The notes under the pieces: generated by a model
Database searches by the model: none
Told to the model about the DNA's origin: nothing
The model's input: only the letters and a program-made list of their open reading frames with translations
Position numbers and translations under genes: made by a program
Source: JAIVJM01 sp963816985
Lineage (GTDB): Bacteria; Acidobacteriota; Blastocatellia; Pyrinomonadales; Pyrinomonadaceae
Length of the DNA: 64,000 nt
Direction of reading: 5' to 3'
Assembly: GCA_963816985.1 (NCBI GenBank)
Contig: CAWFMF010000004.1
Location: 3,968,001 to 4,032,000, forward strand
Shown: piece after piece, positions 26,861 to 35,058 of the stretch
How the letters are laid out: every line of letters starts with the position of its first letter
Numbering within the stretch: position 1 is the stretch's first letter

Positions 26861-27100
26861 ATGAACTCCGCAGAGACCAGCACCCGGACTTACGACACGA
26901 GCGACCTCACGCTGGCCAGCTTCCTACGCTGCCGCAGCTTCCCTATCAACAACATCAGGCGGCAGAACGGCAAGACGGTCTTCGTCTTTGAAGACACCCC
27001 GCAACTACGCGCCGCCATCATCGAATACGCCAACGACGGCAGCGTCTCCGTGCGCACTTTCTGTAGCACGATGCGCGACTTGAAGGCCATCACGCGCTGA
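26861..27100 (+). CDS. DUF5659-like small protein
   Basis: 79 residues reading YDTSDLTLASFLRCRSFPIN, then KTVFVFEDTPQLRAAIIEYA and MRDLKAIT. This matches, from memory, the DUF5659 pattern (a YDTSDL.LA..L opening, a VFVFED strand and a closing helix). The function is unknown. The gene stands alone; AAGG lies upstream of the ATG. Confidence 0.7.
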   Translation: MNSAETSTRTYDTSDLTLASFLRCRSFPINNIRRQNGKTVFVFEDTPQLRAAIIEYANDGSVSVRTFCSTMRDLKAITR

Positions 27101-27171
27101 GGCCGCACGCCGGGGCCTCCGGTGGGCGCGTGCCCGCCCCGTCCCCGGCCCAGACTCCCGGAGAAGCAGAC

Positions 27172-29178
27172 ATGAGATTGATACCCCGAACGCTGCTCGC
27201 GTGCGCGCTCGTCGGCGCATTCGCCGCGCAGTCAGCCACGCTGGCGCAGGAGAAGGCGGCCCCCGCCGCCGCCCCCCAGACGCCGAAGCCCGCGCCCAAG
27301 CCCGCGATCCCTTCCGGCCCTCAGAAGCTCGTCACGCAGGGACTTGAGGTCGAGTTCACCATCGAGCCCGTCACGCCCGCCGCCGCCGGCACGCCGGGGC
27401 TGATGGAAGGACAGGACGCCCGCGTCCGCGTCCGCGTCACCGACACGGCCACGCGCTCGCCGCTCGCGGGCATCCGCCCCACGATCTGGATGACGCAGCG
27501 CACCGGCGAACGGGCGACGCCCGAACAGTGCAAGGAGAAGATTAAGACCTTCATCCAGGGCTCTCTGCGCGCCCGCCCCGACGTTGACCTCAACAGCTAC
27601 TTCCTGCTCGCGCTCAACTCGGAGCCGAACATCTCCGTCATAGACCCTCTGCTCGGCTTCGGCGGCACCAAGCTCATCGCGCTCGTCATGCTCAAGACCC
27701 CCGGCGAGGACTGGGTGCTGACCGCCGACCAGGAGCGCCTCTTCGTCAGCATGCCCGCTTCGAATCAGGTGGCGGTCGTTGACACCAACACGTGGAAGGT
27801 CGTCGCCAACGTGGACACGGGCGCGCGCCCCGTCCGCCTCGCGCTCCAGCCCGACGAGAAGTACCTCTGGGTCGGCACCGACGAGGGGGCCGAGAGCGGC
27901 GTGACCGTCATTGACGCGGCGACCTTCAAGCCGGTCGCGCGCGTCCCGACCGGCGCGGGTCATCACGAGCTGGCCTTGAGCGCCGACAACCGCACGGCCT
28001 TCGTCACGAACCGCGACGCGGGCACGCTCTCCGTCATTGACGTGCCGAAGCTCTCGAAGACTGCCGACGTGAAGACGGGCCGTGGCGCGGACGCCGTGGC
28101 CGTCTCGCCGCTCAGCAAGTTCGTCTACGTGGCCGACCGCGTGGGCGGGCAGGTCGCGGTTGTAGACCCGTCGAAGGCTTCCGTGATGACGCACGTCGCC
28201 GCCGCGCCCGGCATCAGCGCAGTCCGCTTCGCGCCCGGCGGGCGCTACGGCTTCGTGCCCAACCCGTCGTCGGGCGGCGTCCACATCTTCGACGCCTCGA
28301 CCAACCGCCCGCTCCACGACCTACAGGTCGCCAAGGGCAAAGACGTCGCGGGCCGAGGCCCCGACCAGGTCGCCTTCACCAAGGAGTTCGCCTACATCCG
28401 CTCCGCCGGGTCTCTGGACGTGACGATGGTCAGGCTGAACACGATAGGCGGTGAGATGGATGTCGTCACTTTCCCCGCCGGACAGGCCGCGCCCTCGGAC
28501 TCGCGCACCGTCGCCGCCGCCGCCAATTCCATCACGCCCGCGCCCGAAGGGAACTCGATGCTCGTCGCCAACCTCGCCGACAAGATGATTTATTACTACG
28601 CCGAAGGCATGGCCGCGCCGATGGGCGACTTCCAGAACTACAAGCGCGAGCCGCGCGCGGTGCTCGTCGCCGACCGCTCTCTGCGCGAGGTCAAGACCGG
28701 GACTTACGAGACCGTGACGCGGCTCCCGAAGGACGGCGCTTACGATGTCGCCTTCCTGCTCGACGCGCCGCGCGTCACGCACTGCTTCGAGGCGAGCGCC
28801 GCCGAGAACCCTTCGATTAAACACGAGCGGGTGACGTCGCTGAGCGTCGAGTACCTCGACACACAGAAGCCTCTGCGCGCGGGCGAGGACTACAAGCTCC
28901 GCCTGCGCCTCTCGGACAAGACGACGGGCAAGCCCGTTGAGGGCCTCAAGGACGTGCAAGTCCTGACCTTCCTCTCGCCCGGCATCTGGCAGAAGCGCGA
29001 CTACGCGCGGGCAGCGGGCGCGGGCGTCTACGAGCTGAACATCAACGTGCCGGAGTCCGGCCTCTACATGATCTTCGTCGAGAGCCGTTCGGCGGGCGTC
29101 GCCTTCCGCGAGCTGCCGTACCACATGCTGCAAGCCGCCGCTCCCGCCTCGACGCAGGCGTCCGCGCCGGGACAGTAA
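27172..29178 (+). CDS. Exported YVTN/cytochrome-d1-like beta-propeller protein
   Basis: 668 residues from the ATG at 27172 (GGAGAAG upstream). A signal peptide (LLACALVGAFAAQSATLAQ) is followed by a Pro/Ala-rich linker and an Ig-like region. A seven-bladed YVTN-type propeller then runs over residues ~165-480 (repeats such as VAVVDTNTWKVVANVDTGAR, VTVIDAATFKPVARVPTG and TLSVIDVPKL). A C-terminal FixH/YtkA-like domain ends the protein (RAGEDYKLRLRLSDKTTGKP). It opens a run of exported copper-type genes: two SCO proteins and a thioredoxin fusion follow with short gaps. No heme-binding CxxCH is present, so a cytochrome function is not supported. Confidence 0.8.
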   Translation: MRLIPRTLLACALVGAFAAQSATLAQEKAAPAAAPQTPKPAPKPAIPSGPQKLVTQGLEVEFTIEPVTPAAAGTPGLMEGQDARVRVRVTDTATRSPLAGIRPTIWMTQRTGERATPEQCKEKIKTFIQGSLRARPDVDLNSYFLLALNSEPNISVIDPLLGFGGTKLIALVMLKTPGEDWVLTADQERLFVSMPASNQVAVVDTNTWKVVANVDTGARPVRLALQPDEKYLWVGTDEGAESGVTVIDAATFKPVARVPTGAGHHELALSADNRTAFVTNRDAGTLSVIDVPKLSKTADVKTGRGADAVAVSPLSKFVYVADRVGGQVAVVDPSKASVMTHVAAAPGISAVRFAPGGRYGFVPNPSSGGVHIFDASTNRPLHDLQVAKGKDVAGRGPDQVAFTKEFAYIRSAGSLDVTMVRLNTIGGEMDVVTFPAGQAAPSDSRTVAAAANSITPAPEGNSMLVANLADKMIYYYAEGMAAPMGDFQNYKREPRAVLVADRSLREVKTGTYETVTRLPKDGAYDVAFLLDAPRVTHCFEASAAENPSIKHERVTSLSVEYLDTQKPLRAGEDYKLRLRLSDKTTGKPVEGLKDVQVLTFLSPGIWQKRDYARAAGAGVYELNINVPESGLYMIFVESRSAGVAFRELPYHMLQAAAPASTQASAPGQ

Positions 29179-29192
29179 ACGAAAGGTCGAGT

Positions 29193-30002
29193 TTGACTGA
29201 CATGAAAAGCATATATTTCAACACACTCGCCGCGCTCGCCGTCGCGCTCCTGCTCTGCTCCGCCGCCCCCGCGGCCCGCGCGCAGGCGACCTCTCGCGCG
29301 CCGAAGGGCGTGGCGAAGGCGGTCGTCTACTCCTGCCCGATGCACCCGGAGGTGAAGTCGAAGAAGAAGGGGCGCTGCCCGAAGTGCAAGATGGATTTGC
29401 GCCCGGCGCGCGCCGGGGCCGAGGCCGCGAAGACGGAGGCCGAGCCCGCGCCCGACTCCGCGCACGCGTCCCACGCGCCTTCGAAGATGACGATCCCGGA
29501 CGTGGAGCTGGTAGATCAGGACGGTCGCAAGGTGCGCTTCTACACCGACCTCGTGAAAGGCAAGACCGTCGCCATCAACTTCATCTTCACCACCTGCACG
29601 ACCATCTGCCCGCCGCTCGGCGCGACCTTCGCGCGCGTGCAGCGCGAATTGGGCGCGCGCGCGGGGCGCGACGTGCGCTTCATCTCGATCTCCGTGGACC
29701 CTGCGACCGACACGCCCGAACGCCTCAAGGCATGGGGGGCGAAGTTTCACGCCGCCGAAGGGTGGACGTTCGTCACGGGCCTGAAGCCGCAGGTTGACGA
29801 GCTGCTGCGCGCGCTCGGCGCGGCCACCGCCAGCCCCGCCGAACACTCGCCCACGGTGCTCATCGGCAACGACGCCGCCGGCCAGTGGACGCGCTCCTAC
29901 GGTCTCGCGCGCCCGGCTGTGCTCATCGGGCTCATTGACGCCGCCGCCGCCGGGCGACTCGACGCCGCCAACGATTCAAACTCGAAGGAGTCAGCAAAGT
30001 AA
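29193..30002 (+). CDS. SCO1/SenC copper chaperone with N-terminal heavy-metal-binding domain
   Basis: 269 residues. A signal peptide is followed by YSCPMHPEVKSKKKGRCPKC, the heavy-metal-binding motif often seen at the N-terminus of copper ATPases and efflux proteins. The SCO domain follows, with the copper-ligating CxxxC in FTTCTTICPP and a distal His (EHSPTVLIG). SCO proteins hand copper to, or reduce thiols of, copper oxidases in the periplasm. The fusion would let one protein sequester and deliver the metal. Either the TTG at 29193 or the ATG at 29202 could be the start. The stop overlaps the next start by one base. Confidence 0.88.
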   Translation: MTDMKSIYFNTLAALAVALLLCSAAPAARAQATSRAPKGVAKAVVYSCPMHPEVKSKKKGRCPKCKMDLRPARAGAEAAKTEAEPAPDSAHASHAPSKMTIPDVELVDQDGRKVRFYTDLVKGKTVAINFIFTTCTTICPPLGATFARVQRELGARAGRDVRFISISVDPATDTPERLKAWGAKFHAAEGWTFVTGLKPQVDELLRALGAATASPAEHSPTVLIGNDAAGQWTRSYGLARPAVLIGLIDAAAAGRLDAANDSNSKESAK

Positions 30003-30685
30003 TGAAAAGAACGCTCACCGCACTCGTCATCTGTCTCGTCGCGGCCACCTCCGCCGCCGCGCAAGTCAAGGTTCAAAGCCAGACGCGCCCCTCGCCGCCG
30101 CCCGCGCCCGCCGAAGTCAAAGACCCGCACGCCGGGCACGGACAGCAGGCGGAGGCGCAGGAGCAATCCGCCGCCAGTAAATATTTCTCGGACGTGGAGC
30201 TGATAGATCAGGACGGTCGCAAGGTGCGCTTCTACAGCGACGTGCTCAAGGGCAAGACGGTCGTCGTCAACGCCTTCTTCACCACCTGCACTTCGGTCTG
30301 CCCGCCGATGAACCGCAACATGGAGAAGATTCAGACGGCGCTCGGCGACCGCCTCGGCAAGGATGTCGTCCTCGTCTCCATCTCGGTTGACCCCGTGACG
30401 GACACGCCGCCCCGGATCAAGGAGTACGCGCAGAAGTTCCACGCCAAGCCCGGCTGGCTGTTCCTGACGGGCAAGAAGGAGAACGTGGACTGGGCGCTCT
30501 ACAAGGTCGGGCAGTACGTCGAGAGCAAGGACGACCACACGACCGTCATCATCGTCGGCAACGAGACGACGGGCCTCTGGAAGAAGATGTTCGGCATGGG
30601 CAAGGCCGCCGAGCTGGTGCAGATCGTCGAGAGCGTCGCCAACGACAAGGGCGAAGCGAACGGCGACAAGGGCGGCTCGAAGTAG
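30002..30685 (+). CDS. SCO1/SenC family copper chaperone
   Basis: 227 residues with a signal peptide (ALVICLVAATSAAAQ), a His-rich linker (DPHAGHG) and the SCO fold: VELIDQDGRKVRFYSD, CxxxC in FFTTCTSVCPP, SVDPVTDTPPRIKEY and a His in DDHTTVIIVG. It is clearly paralogous to the upstream protein (the VELVDQDGRKVRFY segment is shared) but lacks the metal-binding domain. The pair probably arose by duplication and serves a copper enzyme, most likely the multicopper-oxidase-like protein at 35059. Confidence 0.9.
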   Translation: MKRTLTALVICLVAATSAAAQVKVQSQTRPSPPPAPAEVKDPHAGHGQQAEAQEQSAASKYFSDVELIDQDGRKVRFYSDVLKGKTVVVNAFFTTCTSVCPPMNRNMEKIQTALGDRLGKDVVLVSISVDPVTDTPPRIKEYAQKFHAKPGWLFLTGKKENVDWALYKVGQYVESKDDHTTVIIVGNETTGLWKKMFGMGKAAELVQIVESVANDKGEANGDKGGSK

Positions 30686-30734
30686 CCGTGCGCGGGCGTT
30701 TACTGAAGCAACTTGATTGAGGAAGGTGATAAAA

Positions 30735-32270
30735 ATGGAATTCAGCATTAAGAAGAGCGGGCTCTCCCCGGCATTACTCCTGCTCGCGTCGCTGTTCGTC
30801 GCGCCGGGGGCGTCGCGCGCTCAGACTCAGACGCCCGCGCCGAAGCAGACGGCGACCAACCCGGCTGCGGACTGCGCCTGCGAAGACAAGCCTCTGCCCG
30901 CCGTGCTCGCCACCGTCAACGGCGTCAGCGTCGCGCGACAGGACATCTCGCCGACGGTTCAGCAGCGCGTCGCGGAGTTGCAGCGGCAGGTCGTCGAAGC
31001 GCGCCGCCGCGAGCTTGACCTGCAAATCAACAGCGCGCTCTTAGAGGCGGAAGCCAAGAAGCGCGGCGTCTCCGCCGTCAAGCTGCTCGAAGCCGAGGTC
31101 GTCGCTAAAGCGTCTGAGCCGACCGATTCGGACGCGCAGAAGTTCTACGACGAGAACAAGGCGCGCATCAACCGCGAATTTAAGGACATCAAAGACGACA
31201 TCCTCAACTACCTGCGCGACATGCGGCGGCGCGACCGGGCCACGCAGTTCTCCGACGCTTTGCGCGCCTCGGCGCAGGTCAAGCGGCTCGCCGCCGAGGC
31301 GACGACGCCCGCCACGCCCGCCTCCCGCGCCCGCCTCTTCGCCACCGTCAACGGCCAGCGCATCACCTCCGCCGACATCGAGGACGCGCTGCGCCCGCTC
31401 GTCTTCAGCGTGCAGGAGCAGGTCTATAAACTGCGCTCGCAGGAAGTGGACTTGAAGGTCAACGACCTTCTGCTCTCGCAGGAGGCGCAGCGGCGCGGCG
31501 TGACGACGAAGGCGCTGCTCGACGCCGAAGTTTCCACCAAACTCCCGACCATCACAGAGGCTGACGCGCAGAAGTTCTACGACGAGAACAAGGAGCGCAT
31601 CAACGGCGACTTCGCGCAGTCGAAGGAGCAGATCACACAGTATCTGCGCGACGTGGCGGAGCGGAAGGCGCAGACGGATTTCGCCGCGCGGCTGCGCGCC
31701 GCCTCGCAGGTTCGGACGTTCCTCGTCGCGCCCGCCGCGCCCGTCTACGAGATTGCCACCGACGGCCAGCCCTCGAAGGGCAACCCCGCCGCCTCGGTCA
31801 TCGTCGTCGAGTTCACGGACTTCCAGTGTCCGAGCTGCGCCGCCGCGCACCCGGTGCTCGAACGCATCGCCGCCGAATACGGCGACCGCATCCGCGTCGT
31901 CGTCCGCGACTATCCGCTGTCGCAGCACGACAACGCGCAGAAGGCCGCCGAGGCCGCCGAGGCCGCGCGCGAGCAGGGCAAATACTGGGAATACGTCACG
32001 CTCCTCTACCAGAACCAGTCGGCGCTCGCGGCTGACAAGCTGAAGGAGTACGCCTCGCGCGCGGGGCTCGACCGCGCGAAGTTCGACGCGGCGCTCGACT
32101 CCGGGCGGTTCGCCGACAGCGTGCGCCGCGACGTGCAGGACGGGGAGCGCGCGGGCGTGGCCGGCACGCCGACCATCTTCGTCAACGGCAGGCGCGTCGA
32201 ACGCGGCGGCTCATACGACGTGCTCAAGGCGGCCATCGAAACGGCGCTCAAGACGCCGCGCGCCGAGTAG
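30735..32270 (+). CDS. Tandem SurA-N-like domains fused to a DsbA/thioredoxin domain
   Basis: 511 residues with a signal peptide. Residues ~55-175 and ~200-330 are two copies of a SurA N-terminal-like chaperone module, each starting VNG and ending with a DAQKFYDENK.RIN...YLRD segment. The C-terminal ~170 residues are a DsbA-like thioredoxin domain: VEFTDFQCPSCAAAHPVLE (CxxC active site) and GVAGTPTIFVNG (cis-Pro). This suggests an exported chaperone-oxidoreductase that folds cysteine-containing proteins, fitting the SCO and oxidase neighbours. GAGGAAGG precedes the ATG at 30735. Confidence 0.85.
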   Translation: MEFSIKKSGLSPALLLLASLFVAPGASRAQTQTPAPKQTATNPAADCACEDKPLPAVLATVNGVSVARQDISPTVQQRVAELQRQVVEARRRELDLQINSALLEAEAKKRGVSAVKLLEAEVVAKASEPTDSDAQKFYDENKARINREFKDIKDDILNYLRDMRRRDRATQFSDALRASAQVKRLAAEATTPATPASRARLFATVNGQRITSADIEDALRPLVFSVQEQVYKLRSQEVDLKVNDLLLSQEAQRRGVTTKALLDAEVSTKLPTITEADAQKFYDENKERINGDFAQSKEQITQYLRDVAERKAQTDFAARLRAASQVRTFLVAPAAPVYEIATDGQPSKGNPAASVIVVEFTDFQCPSCAAAHPVLERIAAEYGDRIRVVVRDYPLSQHDNAQKAAEAAEAAREQGKYWEYVTLLYQNQSALAADKLKEYASRAGLDRAKFDAALDSGRFADSVRRDVQDGERAGVAGTPTIFVNGRRVERGGSYDVLKAAIETALKTPRAE

Positions 32271-32334
32271 TCACAGTCGAGTTAAGCAAAAGCAATTAGC
32301 CACGGAGACACAGAGGCACAGAGACGAAAAAGAA

Positions 32335-32397
32335 AAGAAGGTCGGGATGAGAGGGAGGGTTGAATGATTCAACCCTCCCTCTCATTCCGACCTTCTT
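32335..32397. repeat. 63-bp near-perfect palindrome
   Basis: Two 31-base arms (starting AAGAAGGTCGG) are separated by one base and differ at one position. It can form a very long hairpin or cruciform. It lies 64 bases after the stop of the thioredoxin fusion and may end transcripts from both sides. Confidence 0.85.
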
Positions 32398-32444
32398 GCT
32401 TGTTCCTATAGCGTTTTGCGGATGAGTGTGACCGATGTCAAAAC

Positions 32445-32516
32445 TGTAGGGGCAGGGCTTGTCCCTGCCCGCTCGGTTACGGAAGCGGCGGGCCGAGGAC
32501 TTGCCCTGCCCCTACA
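32445..32516. repeat. GGGGCAGGG-family inverted repeat
   Basis: The left arm begins TGTAGGGGCAGGGCTTGTCC and the right arm is its imperfect complement ending CCTGCCCCTACA. The same family recurs at 58120-58217 in the hyp cluster, and a short half-copy sits near 58943. Confidence 0.75.
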
Positions 32517-32601
32517 GTCATTCCTCCGAAGTCACATCCATGCGCAAACGGCTATAAAGCTCTGTGCCTCTGTAGCTAAGTTGGTTCACTCTTGACTCAA
32601 G

Positions 32602-33969
32602 TCAATCGCCGCCGTCGGGGCTCGCAAGCCACACGCCGCCCTCTGCGACGTAGGCGACGTTGAGCCGCCCGTCCCCGATTGACGCCGAGGCCGACGCGCC
32701 GCCCGCGATGAGCGCCGCGCCCCCCGCGTCGCTCATCGCCTCGCCCAGCCGCACCCGCCAAAGGCCGTTCGAGCCTGACTCGCCCGTGCCCTCGAAGACC
32801 GCGACCAGCCCGCCGCGCTCGTCCTTGAGCAGCAGCGGCGTCCCGCGCAAGTTTCCTTCCTTCAACACGCGGCGCGGCGTGAAGGTTCGACCGCCGTCGT
32901 TCGACTCGGAGCCGTAGAGCCCCGGCTGCCCGGCCTCGCCCGCCGTGTACCAGAGCACGCGCAAAGACCCTCCGTCGCCGACCGCGAGCGCCGGGCCGGA
33001 GACGGGACAGGCACGCAGCTCCCAGCGATCATCACTCACGACCGTCGGCGCGTTGAAGGTCTCGCCGCCGTCCGCCGTGGAGGCGACCGCGATGTGTCGG
33101 AAGTCGCCGGGCAGCACTTGCCGCCACCCGACGTAGACGCGCCCGTCCGACGAGACCGCCAGCGCGGTCTTACAGCACGGGCAGGCTTCGGACGCCACCC
33201 GCCGGTTCCGTAAGAACGTGCGACCGCCGTCGGTTGAGGCGGCGAAGAAGACCTCACGGTTCTGCTCGCCGTGCATCCCTCCGCCCGCCTTCTTCGCGCC
33301 CGACGCGTCGCCCGCCTTCTTCGCGCCTTCGTCGTGCTTCATCGCCTCGTGCGACACCAAGTTTCGTTCGTCGAGCCACGCGAGATAGACACGCCCGTCG
33401 CGGCCCACGGCCATCGAGTGCATCCCGTGGACACACGCGACCGTGTCGTCGTTGACCTTGACCGGCGTGACGAAACTCTTCCCGCCGTCGCGCGAGGCCG
33501 AGAGGTAAAGCGTCGTCGCGTGACCGGCGTCGCCCGCGCGTGCAGTCCACGCGACGTAGACCGCGCCGTCGTCGGCGACCGCCACGTGCGGCGGGTCGCC
33601 GCGCCACGCCGTCGCCCCTCCGGCCAAAGGGTTGACGCGCGTCGCCTCGCCACCCCGCCTCCCTTCGCCGTCGAAGCGCGCGAGCCACACGTCGGCCTCT
33701 TTGCCCGCGCCGTGCCCGACCCACGCGACGTAGACCGAGCCGTCGGGCGCGCTCGCCACCGAAGGCTCCGCCGCCTTGTCACCTTCCGCCGAGACGAGCA
33801 CGCGGCGGGCGTTGGCGGCGGCAACTTCGGTCTTGACCGACTCCGCAGGCGCGGGCATCGGGGCCGTCGTGAATTCGCAGCCGGTGACGATGGCGAGCAT
33901 TATCGCCGCGATGAAAATCATGACTCGTTCCGGAGTCTTAAACAGGGATTTGAAAAGCTTGCTCTTCAT
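32602..33969 (-). CDS. Sialidase-fold (BNR/Asp-box) lipoprotein
   Basis: 455 residues. The N-terminus carries a lipobox-like AIVTGC, so the protein is probably membrane-anchored on the outside. The body is a six-bladed propeller with repeated Asp-box motifs (SRDGGKSF, STDGGRTF, TADGGETF, SNDGGRTF) between SVYVAW-type strands. No catalytic sialidase triad was verified, so hydrolase activity is uncertain. A CPCC motif (ASEACPCCKTALAV) could bind metal or form a disulfide. It is convergent with the thioredoxin fusion and lies between it and the multicopper oxidase. Confidence 0.8.
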   Translation of the reverse strand: MKSKLFKSLFKTPERVMIFIAAIMLAIVTGCEFTTAPMPAPAESVKTEVAAANARRVLVSAEGDKAAEPSVASAPDGSVYVAWVGHGAGKEADVWLARFDGEGRRGGEATRVNPLAGGATAWRGDPPHVAVADDGAVYVAWTARAGDAGHATTLYLSASRDGGKSFVTPVKVNDDTVACVHGMHSMAVGRDGRVYLAWLDERNLVSHEAMKHDEGAKKAGDASGAKKAGGGMHGEQNREVFFAASTDGGRTFLRNRRVASEACPCCKTALAVSSDGRVYVGWRQVLPGDFRHIAVASTADGGETFNAPTVVSDDRWELRACPVSGPALAVGDGGSLRVLWYTAGEAGQPGLYGSESNDGGRTFTPRRVLKEGNLRGTPLLLKDERGGLVAVFEGTGESGSNGLWRVRLGEAMSDAGGAALIAGGASASASIGDGRLNVAYVAEGGVWLASPDGGD

Positions 33970-33981
33970 GATGGTATGAGT

Positions 33982-34245
33982 TTAGAAGTCGAGGCGCAGG
34001 CCGAACTGTATCTGGCGCGGGCTGTCGGCGGCGGTCGGGAGGCCGAAGCCCGCGTTCGGCGTCCGTCCCGTGCCGTAGACGTTGTTGGGGAGTTGGAGGT
34101 TCGCGCGGTTGAGCCCGTTGAAGCCCTCGGCGATGCCCGAAGGCGAAAGTCGCAGCGGCAGGTCGAGCGCCTGACCCAGTGTCACGGCCTGCTGCGCCGC
34201 CGCGCGATGAGCGCCGGGTGTCAGAACGAGCAGCGCTCCGAGCAC
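33982..34245 (-). pseudogene. TonB-dependent receptor remnant: signal peptide joined to the last strands
   Basis: Opens with a hydrophobic signal (MLGALLVLTPGAHRAAAQQA) and ends within 87 residues as AEGFNGLNRANLQLPNNVYG and RQIQFGLRLDF. The latter is the characteristic C-terminal end of Acidobacteriota Oar/TonB-dependent receptors (EAFN.FN..NF....FG....PR.IQFGLR..F). About 900 intervening residues of plug and barrel are missing, so this is an internal-deletion relic. It lies 12 bases upstream of the sialidase-fold gene on the same strand. Confidence 0.6.
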
Positions 34246-35058
34246 GAACGATGCCAGCGCCGAGGCCCGGAGCGGGCCGCATGATAGGGCGCAGGCCCGC
34301 CGTTATCAGTGTTCCTTCTGTGTCGCAACATAAACTCGCTTCCGGGCTCGCCTCTTGAGGTTCGAGAGGCGGAATGAAGGGCGTCCTGTGCGTCCGGGCG
34401 GCAAATCTTATACCGCCCGGAGCCACACGCACGCGCCGGGTCGAGAGTCGGAATGTCTGGCGAGGGTGATAACGGAGTGAACAGCAGGGGGCACTTCCAG
34501 GATGGGCTAGTCCGTCATCACCTTACTTCGCGGCGAAATATATCATGGCGTGATGCGCGTTGAAACATGGGTCGAGACTGAATGTTTTAAATTGAAACCT
34601 CCGTCGCAACTCGACGGGCGCGACGCCGCGCGCCTCTGCTTCGGAGAAAGGCTTGCGAGACGACCGTCAAAGCGCGTGACTTGGCCGCGCGGTCGTGCGA
34701 ATCGGCGAGCCGTTTTCCTTCGGGCACGGCGCTTGCTCCTCTCGGCGGCGCTGAGCCACTGCGCGGTACGTTCATCTTCCTCTTACGGTGAGCGTCCAAA
34801 CGGCTGTGGTGTTCGTGCGGAGACACGCTCCGACGAAACCCTCCCGTGCTTTTCCTTCCGGTGGGCAGCCGATGAATCGGCACAGCTCTTCTCGCCGCAG
34901 CTCTAACAGGGTTGCCCCGTGGCGAGCACGGAGCGGCCACAGATGAAAAAAACTTTAATTCTGTTCGGTGGCTCTCGCCGTCGGCCTCAGCCGAGGCGCG
35001 GACGCGACTCGCCGCCCGTATTCAGTGTTGAGCCTCTCACCTTCGAGGAAGGACGCCC
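34246..35058. other. Intergenic stretch, no gene seen
   Basis: About 810 bp between divergent genes. No reading frame looks coding. The right edge carries GAGGAAGG in front of the multicopper oxidase start. A CCTCTTGAGGTTCGAGAGG dyad lies near 34350. Confidence 0.5.

Larger units (their letters stand above)
32271..32601. repeat. Convergent intergenic region packed with palindromes
   Basis: Between convergent genes lie three nested structures: an outer inverted pair containing ACAGAGGCACAGAG (about 32310-32324 and 32559-32573), a 63-bp near-perfect palindrome (32335-32397) and a GGGGCAGGG-type palindrome (32445-32516). Confidence 0.7.

Noticed and set aside
27172..29178. Cytochrome cd1-type nitrite reductase
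   Set aside because: The propeller resembles it, but there is no CxxCH heme site and the flanking domains are FixH/Ig-like.
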